64,000 nt of DNA from Sphingobium sp. CECT 9361. GTDB taxonomy: Bacteria > Pseudomonadota > Alphaproteobacteria > Sphingomonadales > Sphingomonadaceae. The stretch lies in the NCBI RefSeq assembly GCF_918741285.1, contig NZ_CAKKNC010000005.1, positions 1 through 64,000 on the forward strand. The letters run 5' to 3'. Shown here one piece after another: positions 8,717 through 21,197 of this stretch. The notes beneath the pieces were generated by a model, which saw only the letters and a list, made by a program, of their open reading frames with translations, searched no databases and had not been told where the DNA came from. The number at the start of each line of letters is the position of its first letter. Within the stretch, counting starts at the first letter, position 1. A program made the position numbers and the translations under genes.

Positions 8717-10675
8717 TTAAGTGATGGGCCAATAGGTCGCGTAGCGTTCATGCGCTATGCGATGATAGGGGATGAGGCGCACTGGACTACCGTCTTTTGA
8801 AACGATCGTGAATTCGAGCGGGCGGTCCTGACGGCGAAGAGCGTTGGCAAGCTCCTGGGGTTCCCCCGCCAGTGTCGGGGGCGTGAAGGGCGCATTGTTA
8901 TAATCGCCATATTTGCGCTCATTTACGACAATGTCGGAACCGGGAGCCAGTCCCGCCTTCCCCAATGCGCCTGCCAAGAGCAATGGGCCGTAGGTGAATG
9001 CAACGATGCTGGGCGCGGCAGGAGCGCTTTCGGCCGCAACTTCCATGACCAGGCGGAGTTCGACGCGATCGCCGTTCTTCCATGTGCGCAAGAGTTCGAC
9101 ATAGCTGCCCGGATCGTCCGACTGCGCGGCCTGCTGGCCGTTGATCAGGACAGTGGCCGTCCGGCTCCAGCGGGGATGGCGCAGGCGCAAAGCAATCTCT
9201 GTCGGCTGCTGGAGCGTCCAGCGCAGCGTGGTGGCGGGCTCTTCGGGGAAGGCGGTGCTTTGGGTCAGGACCGCGCCCTTTGCCTTCCACGTCACGGATG
9301 AGGGGATGAAGAGGTTGACGTAAAGCGCCCGGTCATCGTGAAAATAGATGGAATCGCGATATTTGACATGGTTTTCCATGCCCGTGCCGGTGCAGCACCA
9401 GAAGGAATCTTCAGGCGTGTGATACAGCTTCATATAGCCGGGCCGGGCCCCCTGGAAATAGGTTGCCATGCCCGTGTCGGGATCCTGAGACGCAAGGATG
9501 CCATTATAGAGTGTGCGCTCATAATAATCGGCGTAGCTGGCGCGCGGGTCGTGCAGGAACAACGCGCGCGTCAGCTTCAGCATGTTATGCTGGCAGCAGG
9601 TTTCCGATCCCTTCGCCGAGAACACATGGCTATCGAAGTCTGCCATGGCGAAGAAATGTTCGTTATCGCCATGGCCACCGCTGGCGAAGGAGCGGGTCAG
9701 GGCGACCGTCTTCCAGAAGAATGCCGCCGCGTCCCGATAAGTCTCATCGCCGGTGGCTTCGTAGACCCGTTGGAAGCCCACGATCTTGGGCACTTGCGTG
9801 TTCGCGTGCAGCCCGTCCAGTTCGTCGCGACTTCGCGCTAGCGGCTCCATAATCGCCTTATGCGAGAAGCGCTTCGCCAAGGTGCGATAGTCTGGCTTGC
9901 CGGTCATGAAATACAAGTCGGCGTAGATTTCATTCATGCCGCCATGTTCGGTCGCTAGCATCGTTTCGAAATCGGCGTCGGACAGGCTCTGTGTCGCAGC
10001 TACGCCCCAGTCGGCCAGCTTTAACAGGACGTCGCGCGATACGCTGCTGTCGGTCAGGAGCGCTGCGTCCCTCAGTCCGGCATAGACCTTATGCAAAGTA
10101 TACCAGGGGACGCCGGTGATTTTGTCCCCGCGAATATGCGCAGCCATGAGCTGCGGTCCCTTGGGGAAGGCGCAGACAAGGCCAGATCCTGACGCCTGCT
10201 GACACGCAGCGAGTTCCCCCGCGATATAGTCGATCCGGTCTTTAAAGCGCTTGTCGCTGGTGGAGCGATAGGCGAGGGCGCATCCGGACAGATAATGGCC
10301 CAGCGTGTGGCCATGACAGTTGATATCGTCCCATGTCGCTTCGGATTCCCATCCGCCATAGACAGCCGCCTTGGGCTTGAGGCCAGCGTTCACGCGGAAG
10401 TTATGGAGCAGGCGATCTGGCTGGAGCTTGAGCAGATAGGCCTCGGTCATCCGCTGCGCATGCAGGAAGGGGCCTTCGCTCAGCGTCACGTCAGCCATGT
10501 CGAACGGTTGGAGATTCGTTGGCACGAGCGGGGGAGTGAATTGTTGCAACGGTTGGGCGGACGCGCGGCGTGGTGCTATTGCCGTCCAGCCTGCAAGCAG
10601 CGCTCCGGTGCCGACCGTCGCGAAAAACTGGCGGCGCGAACTTCTGCTTTTTGTGCGCACATGTTCCACAGTCAT
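8717..10675 (-). CDS. GH127 beta-L-arabinofuranosidase (DUF1680), probable Tat export
   Basis: This 652-residue enzyme releases beta-L-arabinofuranose, as HypBA1 of Bifidobacterium does. The zinc site of that enzyme is Glu, Cys, Cys, Cys with one Cys as nucleophile; here SETCCQHN supplies Glu358 and Cys360, and SFWCCTGTGMENH supplies Cys427 and Cys428. The early block WDDINCHGHTLGHYLSGCAL is also typical. The N-terminus has twin arginines followed by a hydrophobic stretch (SSRRQFFATVGTG, then cut near ASAQ), so it is probably exported folded by Tat. It is the last gene of an operon with GH3 and GH2, starting 75 bases after the GH2 stop. A possible GntR site (10687-10700) lies just before the start. 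Confidence 0.92.
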   Translation of the reverse strand: MTVEHVRTKSRSSRRQFFATVGTGALLAGWTAIAPRRASAQPLQQFTPPLVPTNLQPFDMADVTLSEGPFLHAQRMTEAYLLKLQPDRLLHNFRVNAGLKPKAAVYGGWESEATWDDINCHGHTLGHYLSGCALAYRSTSDKRFKDRIDYIAGELAACQQASGSGLVCAFPKGPQLMAAHIRGDKITGVPWYTLHKVYAGLRDAALLTDSSVSRDVLLKLADWGVAATQSLSDADFETMLATEHGGMNEIYADLYFMTGKPDYRTLAKRFSHKAIMEPLARSRDELDGLHANTQVPKIVGFQRVYEATGDETYRDAAAFFWKTVALTRSFASGGHGDNEHFFAMADFDSHVFSAKGSETCCQHNMLKLTRALFLHDPRASYADYYERTLYNGILASQDPDTGMATYFQGARPGYMKLYHTPEDSFWCCTGTGMENHVKYRDSIYFHDDRALYVNLFIPSSVTWKAKGAVLTQSTAFPEEPATTLRWTLQQPTEIALRLRHPRWSRTATVLINGQQAAQSDDPGSYVELLRTWKNGDRVELRLVMEVAAESAPAAPSIVAFTYGPLLLAGALGKAGLAPGSDIVVNERKYGDYNNAPFTPPTLAGEPQELANALRRQDRPLEFTIVSKDGSPVRLIPYHRIAHERYATYWPIT

Positions 10676-10686
10676 TGCCTCTCTTA

Positions 10687-10700
10687 ATTGTCGGAGTAAT
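10687..10700. promoter_or_regulatory. Candidate GntR-type site ATTGTCGGAGTAAT before the GH127 gene
   Basis: This 14-mer shares the 12 bases TGTCGGAGTAAT with a site (58834-58845) just upstream of the semialdehyde dehydrogenase gene and divergent from the GntR gene. It is a loose palindrome around GTCGGAG. A 12-base match can occur by chance in 64 kb, so location in both promoter regions is the main argument. Confidence 0.3.
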
Positions 10701-10750
10701 GATAAACGATGATGGTGGGTAAACCAACCCTGATCGCGAATATTCGATCG

Positions 10751-13963
<3,213 letters not shown>

Positions 13964-16681
13964 TTATTTAGGAAGGTCTACAGTTTTGGCGATGGCATAG
14001 GTCGTGCTTTGCGTCGGAACGCCACTGTCCGGTTGGCCCGGCCCGATGCTGAGACGGTAGCTGCCCGGGATCAACTGCCGCTCGCCCTCGTTCGTCACGA
14101 AGCTCATGTCGCGTGCGGAGAGCGTGAAGCGGATGGTGCGCCGTTCACCGGGCTGGAGCGAGGCACGCTGGAACCCGCGTAGTGCCGTGCGTGGAGCGCC
14201 TTCGAACCCCGGGGGGGAAATATAGAGCTGCGACACTTCTTCGCCTTCTCGCGCGCCGGTATTGGTTATGTCCGTGACGACGGTCAGGCCGTTTTCCAAT
14301 GCGCCGTTCACGGGTTCGATCCGCAGCGGCCCATAGGCAAAGCTGGTGTAGCTGAGGCCATAGCCGAACGGATAAACCGGCTTGCCCTTGAAATAGCGAT
14401 AGGTGCGACCGTCCATGCCATAGTCGGTAAAAGGCGGCAGATCGGCGACGCTGCGGTAGAAGGTAACCGGCAGGCGACCGGCGGGATTGACCCTGCCCGA
14501 CAGAATGTTGCCGGCGGCGAGGCCGCCTGACTGCCCCGGATACCATGCCTCCAATATTGCAGAGGCGTTGTCTTTTGCCCAGGACAGGTCGACCGCGCTG
14601 CCGTTCATGACGATCACCACCAGCGGCTTGCCCAGTGCCTTGGCCTTTTCAAGAAAGGCGCGCTGGTCGGCGGGCAGGTCGAGCGTGGTCTTGTCGCCGC
14701 CGTCGAACCCTTCGACCTTGACCGGCATTTCCTCGCCCTCCAGATCGGAGGTTAGGCCGACAACCGCGACCACGACGTCTGCATCCTTCGTTCCGGCTGC
14801 CAGATCGCGTTCGGTGTTGTCGCTGATGCGTTTCCAGAAGATCGCGGGACTGGCCGAGACGCTGCTTTCGCCCTCGAGGCTGATGGCGTAGCGATCGCCC
14901 TTGCGCATCGGCACTTCGCTCAGTTTGAGCGGTTCGGCCCAGCGGGAATAGTCGGTGGCCGAAACCACCGGCTTCCCATTGAGCGATACGCTGCCTTTCA
15001 CGCCCGTCAGCGCGAGGCGATAGAGGCCAGTTTCTGGAGCAATCAGATAGCCGCTCCAGACGATTTTGTGCTTGTTCGAAATCTGTTTGAATTCCGAGGC
15101 ACGGGATAGGAGGCTGTCCTCCACGCGCGTCAACACGGGCTTTGCGGCATAATTCTTGTCGCCAACTGCGTTATAATATTGGGCGCGCAGTCCGGGCTTG
15201 CCATCGGGGGTCTGCAATGCCGATCCCGGGACAAGGTCGCCATCGGTTATCGAGGGACTGAACGGGATCACGGTGATTGCAGAACCGGGCATCGCCTGCC
15301 GCAGACCGTCTGCGACGGAGATGGGTGGGGCCGATTTGGATGAGGAATAATTGCCGCGCAACACACGTGTGGCATCGGCCAGTGGGCCGACAACCGCGAT
15401 TTTTACGCCGGGACGCAGCGGCAGGACACCGTCATTCTTGAGCAGGACCATACTTTTTTCGGCGGTTGTCAGCGCCAGCGCCTGATGCTCCTGCGTGCCG
15501 ATCGCGCTGACCGGTGTGGCATTGGGGCGGCGGGCCGTCAGGCCGGGCAAGTCGCCATTGCGATAGCGTGCGGAAAAGAGACGGACCAGTGCGGTATCTA
15601 TGTCGCCCATGCCGATATAACCGCGTTTGAGCGATTCCTTGTACCGGTCCCCAAGGTCCGTCCGTCCTGCAACGGTGCCGTTATGGCATTCGCTGTCCAC
15701 GCCGGATTTCAGTGACGTGGCGACGCCGGTAGAGACGTCGGGGGCATATTTATGATGTTCGTAGATATCGACCACGGCGTCGCAGTCAGACACGACATAG
15801 CCAGTAAAGCCCCATGCTCCGCGCAGATACTCTTTGAGCAGCATGTCGCTCGCGCAGGCTGGCTGACCGTCGACCCGGTTATAGGCGCACATGATCGACC
15901 CGGCCTTGCCCTCCACGATTGCGGCGCGGAATGCGGGCAAATAGGTGTCCTCAAGGTCGCGCTTGGTTGCGAAGATATTGTCGGTGTGGCGGGTGGGTTC
16001 CGGGCCGCTGTGGACGGCATAATGTTTGGGCGTGGCGACGACATCGGGCAGGTCCGGATTGTCACCTTGCATGCCCTGGATGAAGGCGACGCCGATCCTG
16101 GCGGTCAGGAAGGGATCTTCTCCATAGGTTTCCTGTCCACGGCCCCAGCGCGGATCGCGGAAAATATTGATATTGGGCGACCATGTGTCGAGACCGGTGC
16201 CGATGCGGCCCAGATGCCCGGTTGCGCGGCCAAGGCTGTGGAGCGCGCGCACTTCCGTGCTGATCGTCGCGGCGACGTTCTTGATAAGGGGGGCGTCGAA
16301 AGTGGCGGCGAGACCGATCGGCTCCGGGAAATTGGTGGTCGGCACCGCGCCAATCGCGCCGTGCAGCGATTCGGTCCACCAGTTATAGGCGGGAATGCCC
16401 AGCCGCGGGATGGCGGGCGCGACATTGAGCAACTGAGGGACCTTTTCGTCGAGCGTCAGCGCATTGACGATTTGGCGGGCCTTCTCGTCAGCCGCGTCGC
16501 GCGCGGGCGAAGGCTGCGCAAGGGCTGTCGAAGTGGAGGCGAGCAGCATAAAAAGCGCGCTCGACGCGCGGAATGGGCGGGCCTTGCCCTTGGCTGTTTC
16601 GCGCAGAACTTTCGCAGGAACGCAACCCGGACGAGCCGTATCCAATATCGCTTCGCGGCGATTGACATGGTTGCGCATCAT
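13964..16681 (-). CDS. GH3 beta-xylosidase/alpha-L-arabinofuranosidase with inserted PA14 domain, secreted
   Basis: This 905-residue GH3 enzyme has the barrel block YNWWTESLHG and nucleophile Asp299 in GYVVSDCDAVVDIYEHH. A PA14 domain (about residues 497-625) sits inside the second, alpha/beta-sandwich domain, and a fibronectin III-like domain ends the chain (about 800-890). The MWWTESLHG type is typical of xylosidase/arabinofuranosidase GH3 members. The leader is odd: about 40 residues come before the hydrophobic ASSALFMLLASTSTALAQ. However, GGGAGGA lies 4 bases before ATGATG, so the 16681/16678 start is well supported. It is first in the GH3-GH2-GH127 operon, behind an operator (16728-16743). 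Confidence 0.92.
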   Translation of the reverse strand: MMRNHVNRREAILDTARPGCVPAKVLRETAKGKARPFRASSALFMLLASTSTALAQPSPARDAADEKARQIVNALTLDEKVPQLLNVAPAIPRLGIPAYNWWTESLHGAIGAVPTTNFPEPIGLAATFDAPLIKNVAATISTEVRALHSLGRATGHLGRIGTGLDTWSPNINIFRDPRWGRGQETYGEDPFLTARIGVAFIQGMQGDNPDLPDVVATPKHYAVHSGPEPTRHTDNIFATKRDLEDTYLPAFRAAIVEGKAGSIMCAYNRVDGQPACASDMLLKEYLRGAWGFTGYVVSDCDAVVDIYEHHKYAPDVSTGVATSLKSGVDSECHNGTVAGRTDLGDRYKESLKRGYIGMGDIDTALVRLFSARYRNGDLPGLTARRPNATPVSAIGTQEHQALALTTAEKSMVLLKNDGVLPLRPGVKIAVVGPLADATRVLRGNYSSSKSAPPISVADGLRQAMPGSAITVIPFSPSITDGDLVPGSALQTPDGKPGLRAQYYNAVGDKNYAAKPVLTRVEDSLLSRASEFKQISNKHKIVWSGYLIAPETGLYRLALTGVKGSVSLNGKPVVSATDYSRWAEPLKLSEVPMRKGDRYAISLEGESSVSASPAIFWKRISDNTERDLAAGTKDADVVVAVVGLTSDLEGEEMPVKVEGFDGGDKTTLDLPADQRAFLEKAKALGKPLVVIVMNGSAVDLSWAKDNASAILEAWYPGQSGGLAAGNILSGRVNPAGRLPVTFYRSVADLPPFTDYGMDGRTYRYFKGKPVYPFGYGLSYTSFAYGPLRIEPVNGALENGLTVVTDITNTGAREGEEVSQLYISPPGFEGAPRTALRGFQRASLQPGERRTIRFTLSARDMSFVTNEGERQLIPGSYRLSIGPGQPDSGVPTQSTTYAIAKTVDLPK

Positions 16682-16726
16682 CGTTCCTCCCAGAGTTTTT
16701 AAGCCGGCTTCATCCGGATATTACGA

Positions 16727-16755
16727 ATGGGTAGCGCTAACACTTCGCATGTCAA
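16727..16755 (-). promoter_or_regulatory. Promoter of the GH3-GH2-GH127 operon with LacI-type operator
   Basis: Reading the minus strand, TTGACA (16755-16750) and, 17 bases later, ACCCAT (16732-16727) form a -35/-10 pair. Between them lies GTTAGCGCTACCC (16741-16729), a near-palindrome of the regulon motif. An operator overlapping the -10 would allow simple repression. Confidence 0.55.
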
Positions 16756-16875
16756 GCCTGCGAAATAGGTCGTCGGCTGAACAATGGGTGATGATCGACG
16801 AGTTCCAAAGGCGACATCTTCGGTAACAAAATGCGCGTAAAGATGGGCGTCGGCGACGTCGATGCACGAGACCTC

Positions 16876-16912
16876 TTGACACACATGCCAGTTCCGTGTC
16901 GGTAGCGCTACC
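16876..16912 (+). promoter_or_regulatory. xylX promoter with perfect operator GGTAGCGCTACC
   Basis: TTGACA (16876-16881) is followed by a perfect 12-base palindrome GGTAGCGCTACC (16901-16912) where the -10 region and transcription start should be. The same layout is on the opposite strand 120 bases away, serving the divergent GH3 operon. LacI-family repressors bind central CG palindromes like this, and the xylose regulon of Caulobacter uses a related motif. The sequence also argues against a gene start at 16896, which would overlap the operator. Confidence 0.65.
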
Positions 16913-16937
16913 AGTTTTACAAATTCGGGAGTTGAGG

Positions 16938-18071
16938 ATGAGGGGCAATGGTTCCGTGGCGGATATTCTGCCGTCGGACTGGCGGGCGGGACGTTTCGTG
17001 GGGCGGGTGATGACTCCCGCCGGGCCGACGCCCATTCTGGTCGTAGATGGTATGGCCTATGACATGGCGCGGGTCGCTCCCACCATATCCTTGCTGATGG
17101 ACCGTCTGCCGTTGGATCCGGCGCAGGGCGAGTGGTTGGGCGCTCTCGACGCGCTCGACCTTCCGTTGCTCAGTCCTGTCGACCTGCAATGCGTGAAGGC
17201 ATGTGGGGTGACCTTCGCCTTGTCCGCAATCGAGCGAGTCATTGAGGAGCGCGCGCGCGGCGATTCCACAGCCGCCGCCGAGATACGTGGGCGGCTTGAA
17301 GGGCGGGTGGGCGGTTCCATCCGAGCAGTTAATCCCGGCTCGCCAGAGGCCGCCGCGTTAAAGGCGGCTCTGATCGAGGACGGACTATGGTCGCAATATC
17401 TGGAAGTCGCCATCGGCCCAGATGCGGAGGTGTTCACCAAGGCGCCAGTCCTGGCGACCGTAGGCGCAGGCGCGCAAATTGGCATCCGGTCGGATTCCAC
17501 CTGGAACAATCCGGAACCCGAAATCGTGTTGATCGTCAACGCATCCGGCGAGGCCGTCGGCGCTACGCTGGGCAATGACGTCAACCTGCGGGATTTCGAG
17601 GGGCGGTCGGCGCTGCTGCTAGGCAAAGCAAAGGACAATAATGCGTCCTGCGCGCTGGGGCCGTTGATCCGCCTGTTCGACGCCGATTTTACGATTGACG
17701 ACGTACGCAATGCCGAAGTCGCCCTGACGATAGATGGACCGGAAGGCTATCGGCTGGAGGGTACGAGTAGCATGAACCAGATTAGTCGCGACCCGCTCGA
17801 ACTGGTCCGCCAGACGTTGAGCGAGCATCAATATCCCGATGGGTTCGCGTTGTTCCTTGGGACATTGTTTGCGCCGGTGCAGGACCGTGACGATCCGGGC
17901 AGGGGCTTTACGCACAAGGTGGGCGACGTGGTAACTATCGCCACGACGCGTCTGGGTCGGCTGACCAATGAAGTTGTGACATCCAAGGATGCAGCGCCCT
18001 GGACCGGGGGGCTGGCGGATTTCATGTTCAACCTCGCCAAGCGCGGCCTGTTGAAAAGCAACGTGGCATGA
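16938..18071 (+). CDS. xylX: 2-keto-3-deoxy-D-xylonate dehydratase XylX (fumarylacetoacetate hydrolase family)
   Basis: This 377-residue FAH-fold protein closely resembles Caulobacter XylX. Shared blocks include LLSPVDLQCVKACGVTFALS, NPGSPEAAALKAALIEDGLW, STWNNPEPEIVLIVN, GNDVNLRDFEGRSALLLGKA and DNNASCALGPLIRLFD. XylX dehydrates 2-keto-3-deoxy-xylonate (and the L-arabinonate counterpart) to alpha-ketoglutarate semialdehyde in the cytoplasm, the fourth step of the Weimberg pathway. I chose ATG 16938; a GTG at 16896 would place the start within the operator. Its stop overlaps the xylB start by 4 bases, so it leads the xylX-xylB-xylC-transporter operon. Exact stereo preference cannot be read. 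Confidence 0.9.
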   Translation: MRGNGSVADILPSDWRAGRFVGRVMTPAGPTPILVVDGMAYDMARVAPTISLLMDRLPLDPAQGEWLGALDALDLPLLSPVDLQCVKACGVTFALSAIERVIEERARGDSTAAAEIRGRLEGRVGGSIRAVNPGSPEAAALKAALIEDGLWSQYLEVAIGPDAEVFTKAPVLATVGAGAQIGIRSDSTWNNPEPEIVLIVNASGEAVGATLGNDVNLRDFEGRSALLLGKAKDNNASCALGPLIRLFDADFTIDDVRNAEVALTIDGPEGYRLEGTSSMNQISRDPLELVRQTLSEHQYPDGFALFLGTLFAPVQDRDDPGRGFTHKVGDVVTIATTRLGRLTNEVVTSKDAAPWTGGLADFMFNLAKRGLLKSNVA

Positions 18072-18832
18072 TAGATCGTGCTCATTATCCCAGCCTGTCG
18101 GGCAAGCGCGTATTCATTAGCGGCGGCGCAAGTGGCATCGGCGAAGGGCTTGTGGAGGGTTTCGTCGCTCAGGGTGCCCGCGTGGCCTTTTGCGATATCG
18201 TGGCAGATGCAGGGCAGCATGTTGCCGATCGCCTAACGCCCGGCGCAGCCCATGCGCCGATCTTTCGCCAGTGCGATCTGCGCGATATTGCGGCGGTGCA
18301 GGCGATGCTGGCCGAGGTGGAAACGGCGCTGGGTGGCGTGGATATACTGATAAACAATGCGGCCAATGACGACCGGCACAGCATCCAGGAGGTCACGCCG
18401 GAATATTGGGAGGAGCGGATGGCCGTCAACCTGCGCCATCTGTTCTTCACGGCGCAGGCCGTGCTGCCTGCGTTCCGACGTGCAGGGGGTGGCGTCATCC
18501 TGAATTTCGGGTCGATCAGTTGGCATCTGGGAATGGCGGACCTCATCCTCTATCAGACCGCCAAGGCCGCGATCGAGGGCATGACTCGCGCAATGGCGCG
18601 GGATCTGGGCCGAGAGAATGTTCGCGTAAATACGATTGTACCCGGTAATGTGAAGACGCCGCGACAGATGCAATGGTATACGCCCGAGGGAGAGGCGGAG
18701 ATCGTCGCCGCACAATGTCTGGACGGCCGGATTTTGCCTGCAGATGTCGCGGCGCTGGTTTTGTTTCTGGCGTCGGACGATGCAAGGATGTGTACCGGTC
18801 ATGACTATTTCGTCGATGCAGGCTGGCGCTGA
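18068..18832 (+). CDS. xylB: NAD(P)-dependent D-xylose/L-arabinose 1-dehydrogenase XylB (SDR)
   Basis: This 254-residue classical SDR has the glycine motif ISGGASGIGEG (about 17-28), NNAANDDRH (about 97-105), an active-site Ser in NFGSISWHLG, and Tyr-x-x-x-Lys in LYQTAKAAIEGM. It then has IRV-type RVNTIVPGNVKTPRQMQWYT and ends in TGHDYFVDAGWR. The NDDRH and GNVKT...WYTPEGEAEIVAAQCL blocks match Caulobacter xylose dehydrogenase XylB. It oxidises the pentose to its lactone. The ATG at 18068 overlaps the xylX stop, and xylC starts 4 bases after its own stop, so the three are one operon. Substrate breadth (xylose or arabinose) is open. Confidence 0.9.
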   Translation: MIDRAHYPSLSGKRVFISGGASGIGEGLVEGFVAQGARVAFCDIVADAGQHVADRLTPGAAHAPIFRQCDLRDIAAVQAMLAEVETALGGVDILINNAANDDRHSIQEVTPEYWEERMAVNLRHLFFTAQAVLPAFRRAGGGVILNFGSISWHLGMADLILYQTAKAAIEGMTRAMARDLGRENVRVNTIVPGNVKTPRQMQWYTPEGEAEIVAAQCLDGRILPADVAALVLFLASDDARMCTGHDYFVDAGWR

Positions 18833-18836
18833 AAAG

Positions 18837-19706
18837 ATGGCAGGCGAAGTCCGGTCCGTCCTGAGCCTGGGCGCGACATTGGGCGAAGGCCCGATATGGG
18901 TCGCCCACGACGCGGCTTTGTGGTTCGTTGACATCAAGGCGCCATCCATCCATCGTTTCGATCCCGCGCTGGAGGCGGTGCGAAGCTGGACCGCTCCAGC
19001 GCAGATCGGCTGGATATTGCCGGACAGCGACGGTCGCTTTCTGGTGGGGCTTCAGACCGGCATCCATCGCTTCGATCCAGTCGATGGCGACTTTTCGCTG
19101 GTCCATGCGCCGGAATTGCATCTGCCCGGTAACCGCTTGAACGACGCGACGGTTCACCCGGACGGTGCGCTCTGGTTCGGATCGATGGACGATTCCGAAA
19201 CGGCAATCAGCGGTGTTTTCTATCGCATGGATCGGTCCGGCTGCGTCGCCAGCGGACTGGACGCCGTCAGCATCACCAACGGTCCCGCGGTCTCCCGCAA
19301 TGGCGATATCCTTTACCATGTCGATACGATCGGCCGCACCATCTGGCGGAGCGTGATAGACGGCAGCGGCGTGCATGACACTCGCGTGTTCGCCCAGATT
19401 GAGGAAGGCGCCGGATATCCCGATGGGCCGACCATCGACGCGGAAGGCTGCTTGTGGATCGGCCTGTTCGGCGGATGGGGCGTGCGGCGCTATGATCCGG
19501 CCGGAAAGCTGATGGCAAGCGTTGCCTTTCCCGTGGCGAATGTCACCAAAGTGGCCTTTGGTGGCGACGGGCTGGCGACGGCCTATGCCACCACGGCGGC
19601 CAAGGGATTGTCTCTGGCCGAGCGTCGAGCGCAACCACTGGCGGGCGATCTGTTCGCTTTCGATCCGGGGGTGTGCGGCGTACCTGGAATTCTCGCAAAA
19701 CTATAA
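18837..19706 (+). CDS. xylC: Pentonolactonase XylC (SMP-30/gluconolactonase family)
   Basis: This 289-residue protein opens the six-bladed SMP-30 propeller with LGATLGEGPIWV, which includes the metal-binding Glu. It has WFVDIKAPSIHRFDP, GNRLNDATVHPDGALWFGSM (Asn and Asp of the metal site), SITNGPAVSRNGDILYHVDT and YPDGPTIDAEGCLWIGL. It resembles XylC of Caulobacter, which hydrolyses xylono- or arabinonolactone to the acid. The start is the ATG at 18837, four bases after the xylB stop; a longer frame from 18744 would overlap xylB. The lactonase is missing from the arabinose cluster, so this enzyme may serve both. Confidence 0.9.
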   Translation: MAGEVRSVLSLGATLGEGPIWVAHDAALWFVDIKAPSIHRFDPALEAVRSWTAPAQIGWILPDSDGRFLVGLQTGIHRFDPVDGDFSLVHAPELHLPGNRLNDATVHPDGALWFGSMDDSETAISGVFYRMDRSGCVASGLDAVSITNGPAVSRNGDILYHVDTIGRTIWRSVIDGSGVHDTRVFAQIEEGAGYPDGPTIDAEGCLWIGLFGGWGVRRYDPAGKLMASVAFPVANVTKVAFGGDGLATAYATTAAKGLSLAERRAQPLAGDLFAFDPGVCGVPGILAKL

Positions 19707-19724
19707 AATATAGGAAGGATAAGG

Positions 19725-21143
19725 ATGATGGAGCAGGAGGGGAGCGCGGAGAAGGTCAATATGGCCTTTATCGCTGCAATCGTGGCGGTAGCTACCATTG
19801 GCGGATTCATGTTTGGTTATGATTCCGGGGTCATCAACGGCACCCAGAAGGGGCTGGAATCGGCCTTCGATTTGGGCAAGCTGGGCATCGGCATCAACGT
19901 CGGTGCGATTCTGGTCGGATCGTCCATCGGCGCGTTCGGTGCCGGGCGCTTGGCCGACATCATCGGCCGACGCGGCGTGATGATGGCGTCAGCCATATTG
20001 TTTCTTGGTAGCGCTTTGCTCGCAGGGGCAGCCGGTTCCTCGGCGCTGTTCATCATTGCGCGGATTATCGGCGGTTTGGGCGTAGGTGCTGCCAGCGTTA
20101 TTTCGCCGGTGTATATCTCGGAAGTCACCCCCGCCGCTGTGCGTGGCCGCTTGTCGAGTATCCAGCAGGTCATGATCATCACCGGCCTGACTGGCGCGTT
20201 TGTCGCCAATTTCGCGCTGGCCCGCTATGCGGGCGGCTCCACGGCAACGCTATGGCTGGATTATCCGGCCTGGCGATGGATGTTCTGGCTGCAAGCGATT
20301 CCAGCGGCCATTTACTTGCTGGCGCTGCTGGCGATCCCGGAAAGCCCCCGCTATCTGGTGGCCCGGGGACGGGATGCCGATGCCGAAGTGGTACTGACGC
20401 GCCTGTTTGGCGCTCAGGAGGCGGCGCGGAAGGTCGTGGAAATCCGGGGTAGCCTGGCGGCGGATCATCATCGTCCGAAGCTGTCCGATCTGATCGACAA
20501 GGTCAGCGGCAAGGTGCGGCCTATCGTCTGGGCGGGCATCGGCCTGGCGATCTTCCAGCAGTTGGTGGGTATCAATGTCGTGTTTTATTATGGCGCGACC
20601 TTGTGGGAAGCTGTCGGCTTTTCAGAAGATAATGCGCTGCAGATCAACATCCTTTCGGGCGTGTTGTCGATCGGTGCGTGTCTCGCCACTATGACACTGG
20701 TGGATCGGGTGGGGCGCAAGCCGTTGCTGCTGACCGGTTCGGCAGGCATGGCCGCGACGCTGGGCGTTGTCGCTTGGGCCTTTTCCACGGCGATAACCGG
20801 AGCGGACGGTGGCGTGAGCTTGCCGGGCAGCAACGGTCTGATCGCGCTGATCGCAGCGAACCTTTACGTGATCTTCTTCAACCTCAGTTGGGGTCCGATC
20901 ATGTGGGTCATGCTGGGCGAAATGTTCCCCAACCAGATCCGTGGATCGGGCCTGGCGGTCGCAGGATTTGCCCAATGGATTGCGAACGCGGCGATATCGG
21001 TCAGCTTCCCGGCGCTCGCAGCGTCGCCGGGTCTGGCGATTACCTATCTGGGCTACGCCGTCTTTGCATTCATCAGCTTCTTCTTCGTCCGCGCTATGGT
21101 TCATGAAACCAAGGGGCGGGAACTGGAAGACATGCAGGGCTGA
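19725..21143 (+). CDS. Sugar porter (MFS, XylE/AraE type)
   Basis: This 472-residue membrane protein has 12 predicted helices and sugar-porter signatures: GGFMFGYDSGVINGTQ in helix 1, GRLADIIGRRGVMM in loop 2-3, PESPRYLVARGR at the end of helix 6, QLVGINVVFYYGATLW in helix 7 and ETKGRELEDMQG at the C-terminus. Such proton symporters import xylose, arabinose or glucose. As the last gene of the xylX-xylB-xylC operon it most likely imports the pentose that the operon oxidises. A strong hairpin (21152-21182) follows. Confidence 0.9.
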   Translation: MMEQEGSAEKVNMAFIAAIVAVATIGGFMFGYDSGVINGTQKGLESAFDLGKLGIGINVGAILVGSSIGAFGAGRLADIIGRRGVMMASAILFLGSALLAGAAGSSALFIIARIIGGLGVGAASVISPVYISEVTPAAVRGRLSSIQQVMIITGLTGAFVANFALARYAGGSTATLWLDYPAWRWMFWLQAIPAAIYLLALLAIPESPRYLVARGRDADAEVVLTRLFGAQEAARKVVEIRGSLAADHHRPKLSDLIDKVSGKVRPIVWAGIGLAIFQQLVGINVVFYYGATLWEAVGFSEDNALQINILSGVLSIGACLATMTLVDRVGRKPLLLTGSAGMAATLGVVAWAFSTAITGADGGVSLPGSNGLIALIAANLYVIFFNLSWGPIMWVMLGEMFPNQIRGSGLAVAGFAQWIANAAISVSFPALAASPGLAITYLGYAVFAFISFFFVRAMVHETKGRELEDMQG

Positions 21144-21151
21144 TAAACTAT

Positions 21152-21182
21152 GCGCGCCGTTTCCGATCCGGAAGCGGCGCGC
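21152..21182. terminator. Bidirectional hairpin between the sugar porter and lacI-1
   Basis: GCGCGCCG (21152-21159) pairs with CGGCGCGC (21175-21182). Inside it TTCCG pairs with CGGAA around the loop ATC. It lies between two convergent stop codons (21143 and 21198). The T-tract is short, so termination strength is uncertain. Confidence 0.65.
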
Positions 21183-21197
21183 CTATGTCGCTGCTGA

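Noticed and set aside
16896..16937. GTG start for xylX 14 codons upstream
   Set aside because: It would lie in the operator GGTAGCGCTACC at the likely transcription start, with no ribosome site; ATG 16938 is better.
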